Assembly (NCBI GenBank): GCA_903847605.1
Contig: CAINED010000072.1
Coordinates: forward strand, 1 to 64,000
Source: an uncultured Hyphomicrobiales bacterium
GTDB taxonomy: Bacteria; Pseudomonadota; Alphaproteobacteria; Rhizobiales; Beijerinckiaceae
DNA: 64,000 bases
Direction: 5' to 3'
Every line of letters starts with the position of its first letter. Positions within the stretch are counted from its first letter, which is position 1. The notes beneath the pieces are model-generated. The model saw nothing but the letters and a program-made list of their open reading frames with translations, made no database searches and was not told the DNA's origin. The translations under genes and the position numbers were made by a program. Positions 15,930-23,167 of the stretch are shown piece by piece.

Positions 15930-16703
15930 ATGTCCGAGGTCAGGGATTTCTACGAGACGATAGAGGGCTGCCGCACGCATATCCTGCGCGGCGGGCAGGG
16001 CGCGCCGCTTCTGTTCCTGCACGGGGCCAACGGGGCAGGGCGATGGATGCCTTTCATGGCGGAACTCGCCAAGGAATTCGATGTCATCGTGCCCGAGCAT
16101 CCGGGCTACGGAAAATCCGACACGCCGGCCTGGCTCGACAATGTCGGCGATCTCGCCAATTTCTATCTGAGCTTCATGAAGCATCTCGGCCTCAAGGATG
16201 TGACCATCGTCGGCACGTCCATGGGCGGCTGGATCGCTTCGGAAATCGCGGTCCGCGATTCCGCGCGGATCAGCAAGCTCGTCCTCGTCGCCTCGGCCGG
16301 GCTGCGCGTGAAGGGCACGCCGCCGGGCGATCTCTTCCTGTGGAATGCGGAACAGCTGACGCGCAATCTTTTCCACTCGCAGGAACTGGCCGAAAAGATG
16401 CTGGCGATGCCGCTTTCCGACGAGGATCGCGACATAGGCGCCAAGAACAGGTTGATGACGGCGCGCCTCGCCTGGAGCCCGCGCCTCTTCAATCCAGAAC
16501 TCGAAAAATGGATTCACCGCATCGAACTGCCGACGCTGGTGCTGTGGGGCCGCAACGACGCGCTGATCCCCGTCGTCTATGCCGAGCGGTTCCGTGAGGC
16601 GATTCCCGGCGCGAGCGTCAAGATCATCGAGAATTGCGGACATCTGCCGCATGCCGAAAAATCCGCCGAATTCGTCGCAGCTATCAGCGACTTCGCGAAA
16701 TAA
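15930..16703 (+). CDS. Alpha/beta hydrolase (MhpC/RutD-like)
   Basis: 257 residues from the ATG at 15930, preceded by GGGAGG. It has HGANGAGRWMPF (oxyanion), PEHPGYGKSDTP, nucleophile elbow VGTSMGGWIAS (Ser near residue 103), Asp in LVLWGRNDALIPV and His in IENCGHLPHAEK. This is a complete triad of the meta-cleavage hydrolase/epoxide hydrolase type without a signal peptide. It runs 12 bases ahead of the luciferase-like monooxygenase, so the pair is an operon, as in several ring-cleavage pathways where a flavin oxygenase opens a substrate and a hydrolase finishes it. The actual substrate is unknown. The divergent liv operon may import it. Confidence 0.92.
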   Translation: MSEVRDFYETIEGCRTHILRGGQGAPLLFLHGANGAGRWMPFMAELAKEFDVIVPEHPGYGKSDTPAWLDNVGDLANFYLSFMKHLGLKDVTIVGTSMGGWIASEIAVRDSARISKLVLVASAGLRVKGTPPGDLFLWNAEQLTRNLFHSQELAEKMLAMPLSDEDRDIGAKNRLMTARLAWSPRLFNPELEKWIHRIELPTLVLWGRNDALIPVVYAERFREAIPGASVKIIENCGHLPHAEKSAEFVAAISDFAK

Positions 16704-16715
16704 TGGGAGCTTGAG

Positions 16716-17900
16716 ATGACCGCACAGACCGAGTTCTATCTCTTTCACCTGATGCCCTACGCGGACCTCGACGTCACGCAGACGGACAAGGTCGGATCGT
16801 CGTGGGTGACATTGCCCAACAGCAATTACGATCCGAAGAAGGGGCATCTTCTCTACAACCGCTATCTCGACGAACTCGAGATGGGCGAGGCGCTGGGCTT
16901 CGATGGCCTCTGCGTCAACGAACATCATTCCAACGCCTACGGCCTGATGCCGCAGCCGGGCATTCTCGCCGGCGCCCTGTCGCGCCGCACGAAAAATGTG
17001 AAGATTGCGCTGCTCGGCCGCGCGCTGCCGCTGGTCAACAACCCCATCACGATTGCCGAGGAAATGGCGCTGCTCGACAATATTACAGGCGGGCGGTTCA
17101 TTGCCGGCTTCGTTCGTGGCATCGGCGCGGAATATTTTTCGTGGAACGCCAACCCGGCCATGTCGCACGAGCGCTTCCACGAGGCGCATGACCTGATCGT
17201 GCAGGCCTGGACGCGCGAAGGCCCCTTCGCCTTCGAGGGCAAGCACTTCAACTTCAACTATGTGAATCTCTGGCCGCGCCCGTATCAGACCCCGCATCCG
17301 CCGATCTGGATTCCCTCTCAAGGTTCGACCGAGACGATCGAATGGGCGACCCATCCCGATCGCCGCTACACCTATCTGCAGACGTTTTCGCCTGTGGATG
17401 CGCTGGCCAAATACATGAAGCAGTATCGGGATACCGCCGAGCGCCAGGGCTGGCAGGCGACGCCCGATAAACTCGGCTGGGCCGTGCCCTGCTATGTCGC
17501 GGAGACCGATGAAATCGCGATGCGCGAAGCGCGCCCGCATGCCGAAGCCTTCTACCAGAAGTTTTTGCGCATGCCGCCGGAAATGCTGCTGCCGCCGGGC
17601 TATCTGTCGCTGAAGTCCATGCAGGGTATAATGAAAGCGAAGGCGCAGATGCAGACCGGCGACCGCTCTCTGGAGGCCGTGATGGAAAGCGGCATGTTCC
17701 TGTGCGGCAGCGCAAAGACCGTGCGTCAGCAGATTCTCGACTACCAGAAGAAGATCGGCTTCGGCAAGATTCTGACCATGCTGCAGTTCGCGACGCTGCC
17801 GCACGACCTCGCCGTCAAGAATATGCAAATCTATGCCCGGGACGTGATGGGCGAAATCCGGAAAATGGAGTCAGCGCCGAATATGGTCGCGGCGAAATAG
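16716..17900 (+). CDS. LLM-class flavin-dependent monooxygenase (bacterial luciferase family)
   Basis: 394 residues; start after GGGAGCTTGAG. It has the TIM-barrel luciferase pattern: EALGFDGLCVNEHHSNAYG with the conserved His, KIALLGRALPLVNNPITIAEEMALLDNITGGRFIAGFVRGIGAEY (FMN phosphate region) and RFHEAHDLIVQAWTREGPFAFEGKHF. It uses FMNH2 supplied by a reductase, and no flavin reductase is adjacent. It is co-transcribed with the hydrolase at 15930 and followed by repeat copy 3. Two further LLM enzymes lie at 48963 and 50273 but are only distantly similar. Confidence 0.92.
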   Translation: MTAQTEFYLFHLMPYADLDVTQTDKVGSSWVTLPNSNYDPKKGHLLYNRYLDELEMGEALGFDGLCVNEHHSNAYGLMPQPGILAGALSRRTKNVKIALLGRALPLVNNPITIAEEMALLDNITGGRFIAGFVRGIGAEYFSWNANPAMSHERFHEAHDLIVQAWTREGPFAFEGKHFNFNYVNLWPRPYQTPHPPIWIPSQGSTETIEWATHPDRRYTYLQTFSPVDALAKYMKQYRDTAERQGWQATPDKLGWAVPCYVAETDEIAMREARPHAEAFYQKFLRMPPEMLLPPGYLSLKSMQGIMKAKAQMQTGDRSLEAVMESGMFLCGSAKTVRQQILDYQKKIGFGKILTMLQFATLPHDLAVKNMQIYARDVMGEIRKMESAPNMVAAK

Positions 17901-17912
17901 AAACCAAGAACA

Positions 17913-18003
17913 GTCATCCCGGCCCAGCGCAGCGAGAGCCGGGATCGCTAGCGCATTTCTCATTCGATCCCGGATAAATCGCTGCGCGATTTTCCGGGAT
18001 GAC
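17913..18003. repeat. Palindromic intergenic repeat, family A (copy 3)
   Basis: Begins gtcatcccgg and ends ccgggatgac; the middle holds agcgcagcgagagccggga and a second stem around gctgcgc. This is the best preserved copy. It lies directly after the monooxygenase and before the SDR. Confidence 0.85.
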
Positions 18004-18048
18004 ACGCGATCAGTGCAGTCCGGCATAAATTAAAAGCGGGGGAGGGAC

Positions 18049-18903
18049 ATGAAAGACAACGTGCAGGGAAAAGTCTGTCTCGTGACTGGCGCGGGCGCTG
18101 GCCTTGGCAAGGCGATGGCGATTGGCCTCGCGAAGGCTGGCGCTCAGGTGATCGGCGGCGATGTCGATGAAGCCGCCGCCGCGCGCTCGGCGGCCGAGGC
18201 CGGTGGCACGAACTTCCTGCCATTGCGCCTCGATGTCAGCGACCGCGCGCAGGACGAAGCCGCCATCGAGCGGATCGTGAAGGAGTTCGGCCGTATCGAT
18301 GCTCTCGTGAATTGCGCCGGCCTCAACATGGTCATCTTCAGCAAGGATTTTCTGACCGATCTCGTACGCTTCTGGACTGTCGACCCGGACAAATGGCAAC
18401 GTCTTTATGACGTGAATGTGCGCGGTCCGTTTTTGCTGGCGCGAGCCGCAGCGCCGCACATGATCGCGCAGAAGCAGGGGCGCATCGTCAACGTGACGAC
18501 GAGCTATTCGACCATGATGCGCGAGGGCAATACGCCCTATGGGCAGGCGAAGGCGGCGATGGAAGCGGCCAGCGCCTGCTGGGCGGAAGACCTCGCCGGC
18601 ACAGGCGTCACATGCAACGTGCTCATCCCAGGTGGCGCAGCCGATACCGCCATGATCCCGACCCACGCGCCGGTCGATCGCGGCAAGCTGGTGAAGCCCG
18701 ACGCGATGATCGCACCGCTGAAATATCTCGTTTCCGACGCAAGCAGCGAAGTGACAGGGCAGCGCCTCGTCGCGCGCAACTGGAAAGAGGAAGCTGACGT
18801 TGCGGAGAATCTCGCGGCGACGATGTCTCCGGCCGCATGGCCTGCGCTCGCGGCGGGCGCCTCGCCCGGAGCGCCCGTGAAAGGATCGGTCGTCAACAGA
18901 TGA
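18049..18903 (+). CDS. Short-chain dehydrogenase/reductase
   Basis: 284 residues. It has TGAGAGLGKA (cofactor loop, about 14-23), an Asp in GGDVDEAAA that favours NAD(H), NCAGLN (the NNAG equivalent), the catalytic Ser in VTTSYST and Y-x3-K in TPYGQAKAAME. The C-terminal ~35 residues extend beyond the usual SDR end. The start follows GGGGGAGGGAC. It would oxidise or reduce a hydroxyl/keto group in the cytosol. Its TGA overlaps the ATG of the chromate transporter gene (ATGA), an unexpected coupling for an SDR. The substrate is unknown. Confidence 0.92.
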   Translation: MKDNVQGKVCLVTGAGAGLGKAMAIGLAKAGAQVIGGDVDEAAAARSAAEAGGTNFLPLRLDVSDRAQDEAAIERIVKEFGRIDALVNCAGLNMVIFSKDFLTDLVRFWTVDPDKWQRLYDVNVRGPFLLARAAAPHMIAQKQGRIVNVTTSYSTMMREGNTPYGQAKAAMEAASACWAEDLAGTGVTCNVLIPGGAADTAMIPTHAPVDRGKLVKPDAMIAPLKYLVSDASSEVTGQRLVARNWKEEADVAENLAATMSPAAWPALAAGASPGAPVKGSVVNR

Positions 18904-19493
18904 GCGAAACGCAAGCCGAAACCGGCTCCGAAATAAAGCCCTTCATTTCTCTATTTGCAATCTATCGCGTCTTCTTCTGGATCGGTGTTTTCAGCTTCGG
19001 CGGCGGTCTCGTGCCATGGATGCAGCGCGAGATTGTGACGGCGCGCGGCTGGATGAAGAACGAGGATTTCGTACCGGGCATCGCGCTGGCGCAGGTGCTG
19101 CCTGGCGTGAATTCGACCAATCTTGCCGTCTTCATCGGCCAGCATTTGCGTGGATTGGCAGGCGTGATCGCCGCGCTCGGTGGCATGTTGACTGGCCCGT
19201 TTATCATCATGATCGCGGCGACGGCGGTCTATCACCAGATTCTTGATATCAAGCCGTTGCAGATCGCCATGACCGGCGTTGCGGCGGCCGCCATCGGCAT
19301 GATCCTGCGCACAGGCCTCAGCGCCGTGCAGCTTTCGATCACATCCGGCATCGTGCCCATCGTCATCATGCTCGCGACCTTCGTGATGATCGGCGTGATG
19401 AAGTGGCCCTTGCTCTGGGTTGTCGCGATCATGACGCCGCTGTCGATTGCCGTGGCGTGGCCGCGCAAGCCAAAGGCGTCGGGCGATGCGTGA
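18900..19493 (+). CDS. Chromate transporter family protein, first half-size subunit
   Basis: 197 residues beginning at ATG 18900 inside the SDR stop. The CHR domain is recognised by FFWIGVFSFGGGLVPWMQREIV (the FGGG motif), the EDFVPGIALAQVLPGVNSTNLAVFIG segment and five or six helices. ChrA proteins have two such domains in one chain. Here each domain is its own gene, the short-chain CHR pair arrangement that works as a heterodimer. Export of chromate or another oxyanion is the family function. The SDR linkage makes chromate itself uncertain. Confidence 0.88.
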   Translation: MSETQAETGSEIKPFISLFAIYRVFFWIGVFSFGGGLVPWMQREIVTARGWMKNEDFVPGIALAQVLPGVNSTNLAVFIGQHLRGLAGVIAALGGMLTGPFIIMIAATAVYHQILDIKPLQIAMTGVAAAAIGMILRTGLSAVQLSITSGIVPIVIMLATFVMIGVMKWPLLWVVAIMTPLSIAVAWPRKPKASGDA

Positions 19494-20034
19494 CGAAAAC
19501 GTCCTCCTCACGCTCGCGATCATTCTCGCTCCGTTGTCGATCGCGTCCATCGGCGGCGCCATGGGGATCTATGCGCCACTGCAGCATGAGACTGTCGTGG
19601 CGCGTCCGTGGATCACGCCGCAGGATTTTCTTGATCTCTTCGCCGTATGCCGCTTTCTCCCGGGACCGAGTTCGATCATCGGCGCGATGATCGGCTACAA
19701 GGTTGCCGGCCTTCTGGGCGCTGTCGTGGCCATGCTGGCGCTCTATGTGCCGTCGTCTGCGCTTTGCTATGCCATGTCGCGCGCCTGGACCGAAGGCGCG
19801 GGCAAGCCGTGGCAGGTCGCGATGAAGCGCGGTCTGACACCTATTGCCGCCGGCCTCATCATGTCTGGCGTGCTCGCCCTGTTTCAGCTGAGCGGCGGCA
19901 AGTTGCTGACAGGCGCGGTGATGATCGGCGCGGCCGGCATTCTCGTCTGGAAGTCGAAACTTCACCCGTTTCCGCTGCTGATTGCAGGAGCTGCCGTGTT
20001 CGAGACAGCGTGGCTGCTGGGGTGGATGGAGTAG
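19486..20034 (+). CDS. Chromate transporter family protein, second half-size subunit
   Basis: 182 residues from the ATG at 19486, overlapping the end of the first subunit by eight bases. It has IASIGGAMGIYAPLQHETV in place of the FGGG motif, ITPQDFLDLFAVCRFLPGPSSIIGAMIGYKVAG (the PGP motif), then four or five further helices. It is the second CHR half and is expected to form an antiparallel heterodimer with the product of 18900-19493. It ends just before repeat family C. Confidence 0.88.
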   Translation: MRDENVLLTLAIILAPLSIASIGGAMGIYAPLQHETVVARPWITPQDFLDLFAVCRFLPGPSSIIGAMIGYKVAGLLGAVVAMLALYVPSSALCYAMSRAWTEGAGKPWQVAMKRGLTPIAAGLIMSGVLALFQLSGGKLLTGAVMIGAAGILVWKSKLHPFPLLIAGAAVFETAWLLGWME

Positions 20035-20038
20035 GAGC

Positions 20039-20160
20039 AAGGCGAATAGCAAATAGTGAGTAGCGAATAGTAATATGTAGGTTGAAACAGAAACTCCGAA
20101 AAAAGATTCTTCTATTCGCCACTCACTATTCGCTACTCGCCACTCGCCACTCCCTATTCA
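20039..20160. repeat. Inverted repeat region, family C (left flank of GST)
   Basis: Short units of the type gcgaatagtgagtagcgaatag on the left arm are met by ctattcgccactcactattcgc on the right arm, so the region can fold into a long imperfect hairpin. The GST stop codon lies inside the right arm. A sister region is at 20872-20957. Confidence 0.75.
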
Positions 20161-20849
20161 CGCCTTGCCGTCTGGCCGAAAAGAATCTTCTTCGCTTCGT
20201 CGGTCATCAGCGTATGCCCCGCGCGCATCGCCTCTCCTTTTTCGTAACAGATTTGAACGGCTGGCCGCGCCCTGATCGTCTCGAACCAGCGCTTCAGATT
20301 GGGAAATTCGTTGATGTCCTGCTTGTGCCGCTCGTGAGGCACGATCCACGGGTAACAGGCCATGTCGGCGATGGAGTAATTGCCGATAATGTATTCGTTG
20401 TCAGCCAGCCGTTTATCGAGCACGCCGTAAAGGCGGTTTGTTTCCTTCACATAGCGCTCGATGGCATAGGGAATTTTCTCGGGCGCATAGGTGTTGAAAT
20501 GTCCGTTCTGCCCCGCCATAGGGCCGAGGCCCGCCATCTGCCACATCACCCATTGGATTGCGTCGAAACGGCCACGCACGTCGGTGGGGATGAACTTGCC
20601 GGATTTTTCCGCAAGATAGAGAAGGATCGCGCCGCTCTCGAAAATGCTGATCGGCGCGCCGCCATCCTTCGGCGCCGTGTCGACAATCGCGGGCATGCGG
20701 TTGTTCGGCGATATCGCGAGAAAATCAGGCTTGAACTGTTCGCCCTTCGCAATGTCCACGGGCACGATCTGGTAGTCGAGCCCGACTTCCTCGCAGAAGA
20801 TGCGAACTTTCTGTCCGTTCGGCGTCGGCCAATAGTGGAGTTCGATCAT
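20154..20849 (-). CDS. Glutathione S-transferase, YfcG/Ure2-like
   Basis: 231 residues from the ATG at 20849. MIELHYWPTPNGQKVRIFCEE gives the TPNGxK signature of the YfcG/Ure2p (Nu-class) group; SPNNRMPAIVD holds the cis-Pro and FESGAILLYLAEKSGKF the gamma-Glu binding residues. The helical C-domain has NYSIADMACYPWI. Such enzymes reduce disulfides with glutathione in the cytosol. The last codons, ending TARRE, and the stop come from the family C repeat, so the tail may have been altered by repeat insertion. It is flanked on both sides by family C repeats. Confidence 0.92.
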   Translation of the reverse strand: MIELHYWPTPNGQKVRIFCEEVGLDYQIVPVDIAKGEQFKPDFLAISPNNRMPAIVDTAPKDGGAPISIFESGAILLYLAEKSGKFIPTDVRGRFDAIQWVMWQMAGLGPMAGQNGHFNTYAPEKIPYAIERYVKETNRLYGVLDKRLADNEYIIGNYSIADMACYPWIVPHERHKQDINEFPNLKRWFETIRARPAVQICYEKGEAMRAGHTLMTDEAKKILFGQTARRE

Positions 20850-20871
20850 GTCGCTTCTCCGATAAGGGTGA

Positions 20872-20957
20872 ATGGCGAATAGTGAGTAGCGAATAGGGAG
20901 GCGGAGCAATTGCCTCCCTTGCTCCACTACTCGCTATTCACCATTCGCTACTCGCTT
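20872..20957. repeat. Inverted repeat region, family C (right flank of GST)
   Basis: The left arm gaatggcgaatagtgagtag and the right arm ctactcgctattcaccattc are complementary, around a central ggaggc/gcctcc stem. It lies between the GST start and the end of the Bug gene. Confidence 0.75.
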
Positions 20958-20961
20958 TTTC

Positions 20962-21933
20962 TTACTCCGCCTTGACGCCGGCTTCCTTCACCACCTTGCC
21001 CCAGCGCTCGACTTCGGACGCGACGAATTTCGCAAATTCCGCGCCATAGACATTGGGGACCGGCGAGCCGTTCTTCGCCCAGGTGTCCTTGATCGCCGGC
21101 GCATCCAGCGCTTTCTTCAACTCCTGGGTCATGCGGGCGATGACATCGTCCGGCGTGCCCTTCGGCGCGAAGAGCGCGTACCACGTCGAGACTTCGTAGC
21201 CCGGCAGGCCTGCCTCGGCCGCGGTTGGCAAATCGGGGAAAGCCGGATTGCGTTTGGGCGCGGCCACGGCCAGCGCCCGCAAACCGCCGCCGGCAATCTG
21301 CGGCGCGGATGAGCCGAGGCCGTCAAACGCCATGTCCACATGTCCGGCCACGAGATCCTGCAAGGCAGGGCCTGCGCCGCGATAGGGTACGTGCTGGATT
21401 TTCGTCTTCGACAAAATCTTGAAAAGTTCGCCGGCGAGATGATGCGTCGTACCATTGCCGGCCGAGGCATAGTTCATCTTGTCGGGATTCTTCGAGGCGG
21501 CTTCGATCAGTTCCCTGAGCGTAGTCGCCGCGACCTTCTTCGGATGTACCACGACGACATGAGGCGGCTCCGCGATGACGCCGACCGCGACAAAGTCTTT
21601 CATGATGTCGTAGTCGAGCTTGGGGTAGATGGCCGGGGCAATGGCGTGATGGGCGGCGCCGACGAAGAATGTGTAGCCGTCGGGCTTGGCCTTGGAAGCG
21701 GCTGATGCGCCCACGGTGCCGCCAGCGCCGGCCTTGTTCTCAATGATGATTCGCTGGCCCAGTTGCTGATCGAGTTGCGCCGCAAGCGGGCGTGCGAATG
21801 CATCGGTGCCGCCGCCCGCGGCGAAGGGGACCACGAAGGTGATGCCGCGCGTTGGCCAGCTCTGGGCCTGCGCCACACTTGCGACGGAAAGAACGGCCGC
21901 GGCAGCGAGCCCGGCGACGAATGCTTTTTTCAT
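20962..21933 (-). CDS. Tripartite tricarboxylate transporter substrate-binding protein (Bug/TctC)
   Basis: 323 residues. The signal peptide at 1-23 ends AQAQ. Classical Bug features are ITFVVPFAAGGGTDAFAR, ENKAGAGGTVGA, KAKPDGYTF, YASAGNGTTHHLAGELFK, HVPYRGAGPALQDLVAGHVDM, PTAAEAGLPGYEV and APKGTPDDVI. It is periplasmic and binds small carboxylates by a two-water, two-loop pocket. The start is preceded by GGGAAAT. No TctA or TctB gene is nearby, so it is an orphan receptor that may use a distant permease or act in signalling. It is one of the four classical-type Bugs here. Confidence 0.95.
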   Translation of the reverse strand: MKKAFVAGLAAAAVLSVASVAQAQSWPTRGITFVVPFAAGGGTDAFARPLAAQLDQQLGQRIIIENKAGAGGTVGASAASKAKPDGYTFFVGAAHHAIAPAIYPKLDYDIMKDFVAVGVIAEPPHVVVVHPKKVAATTLRELIEAASKNPDKMNYASAGNGTTHHLAGELFKILSKTKIQHVPYRGAGPALQDLVAGHVDMAFDGLGSSAPQIAGGGLRALAVAAPKRNPAFPDLPTAAEAGLPGYEVSTWYALFAPKGTPDDVIARMTQELKKALDAPAIKDTWAKNGSPVPNVYGAEFAKFVASEVERWGKVVKEAGVKAE

Positions 21934-22095
21934 GGCGATTTCCCTTCTCCTCGCCGCCGATTAAAGGCTTTTTTCGCGGCGAGGCAAGCGGGGCCGGTCT
22001 GATCGTTCCGGGGACGCCAAGGCGGTCCACATCTCCGGCCAAAGCGAAGCGGAGAGCGGGAACCCGGCGAGCAACTTCACAACTATGCGGGAGAA

Positions 22096-23106
22096 CTATC
22101 TCTTCAAAAGCGCCTGCACGCGCCCCTTCTGCTCCGGCGTGATGTTGGCGACGACGGCCTGCGCATTCTTCAACGTGCTGTCGGGGTCGAGATATTCGAT
22201 GATGCGCTCGGACCGCTCGCCATCGGCGATAAGCTGCGGATCATGCAGAACGTCCTTCGTGATCTTCTGCAGAAAAGCGAGGCGCGCCTTCGGCATGTTC
22301 GGCGGCAGGATCAGGATTCGGCCGAGATTTTCGACGCCGGAATGAAAGTCGAACAGCCATTGCGCATCGGCGTCGAGATCGACGGCCTCATGAATGGTCG
22401 GACGATCCTGAAACCAGCGCGACTTGTGGCGGGCCATGGTCGCGAGCGCGAAATTCTGGCCGGCTTTTACAAAATTGTTGGCGGAGGATTCCGGAATATA
22501 GACGGCGTCCATCTCGCCCTTCATCACGGCCAGCGCCGCTTGATTGCTGCCGGTATAGCCAGGAACGATCTGGCACTGCAGTTTCAGGGCAGCGCATGTG
22601 AAGGCCGCGCCGTTGCCGAGCCCGTCCGACGGCCCGCTCGCGCCCCAGTTCAGCTTTTTGCCGGAGGCGATGACATCCTTGACGCTGCGCCACGGCGAAT
22701 TGGCCGCAACGAGCCAGAGGCCGGGAGGCGCGCCAACCGTCGCGAGATAATCGAATTTCGCCAGATCGAAACGCAGGCCCGGCTGGTCCGTGATCTGCGC
22801 GAAGGCTGCGGACGTGCCATTAGCGAAGGAGAGCGTGAGGCCGTCCGGCGGCGCGATATACATGCGGTTGAGCGAGGTGATGCCGCCCGCGCCCGGCTGG
22901 TTTTCGACGACGACGGTCGCGTGCAGCGCCTTGGCAAAATAGGGCGCCATCAAGCGTGCGTAGATGTCGTAGCCGCCGCCGGAGCCGGAGCCGACGACAA
23001 TGCGAACCGTCTTGCCCTCGAAGAATTTGCTCTCGGCGTCCTGCGCCAATGTCGATGAAGACGCGATAAGGCCTAAAGCCAGGACCGTTGCGAAAAGTCG
23101 CTGCAT
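22096..23106 (-). CDS. Bug-like substrate-binding protein, divergent subfamily
   Basis: 336 residues with a signal peptide ending near TLAQDA. It belongs to the divergent Bug type that starts FFEGKTVRIVVGSGSGGGYDIYARLMAPYF and has VVENQPGAGGITSLNRMY and APPDGLTLSF; it lacks the HVPYRG motif of classical members. Start ATG follows GGGGGAGGATTTTC. It is periplasmic with an unknown ligand. It stands alone, 162 bases upstream of the Bug at 20962 on the same strand, and could be co-transcribed with it. Confidence 0.92.
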   Translation of the reverse strand: MQRLFATVLALGLIASSSTLAQDAESKFFEGKTVRIVVGSGSGGGYDIYARLMAPYFAKALHATVVVENQPGAGGITSLNRMYIAPPDGLTLSFANGTSAAFAQITDQPGLRFDLAKFDYLATVGAPPGLWLVAANSPWRSVKDVIASGKKLNWGASGPSDGLGNGAAFTCAALKLQCQIVPGYTGSNQAALAVMKGEMDAVYIPESSANNFVKAGQNFALATMARHKSRWFQDRPTIHEAVDLDADAQWLFDFHSGVENLGRILILPPNMPKARLAFLQKITKDVLHDPQLIADGERSERIIEYLDPDSTLKNAQAVVANITPEQKGRVQALLKR

Positions 23107-23167
23107 GAAAATCCTCCCCCAAATCGTGTTGAGGAAAGATTGCTCCGAAAATGCAGGCCCCGCAAGA

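Noticed and set aside
15876..17828. 650-codon minus-strand open frame opposite the hydrolase and monooxygenase
   Set aside because: It reads as an Arg/His/Glu-rich shadow typical of high-GC antisense frames, and both plus-strand genes have complete motifs.
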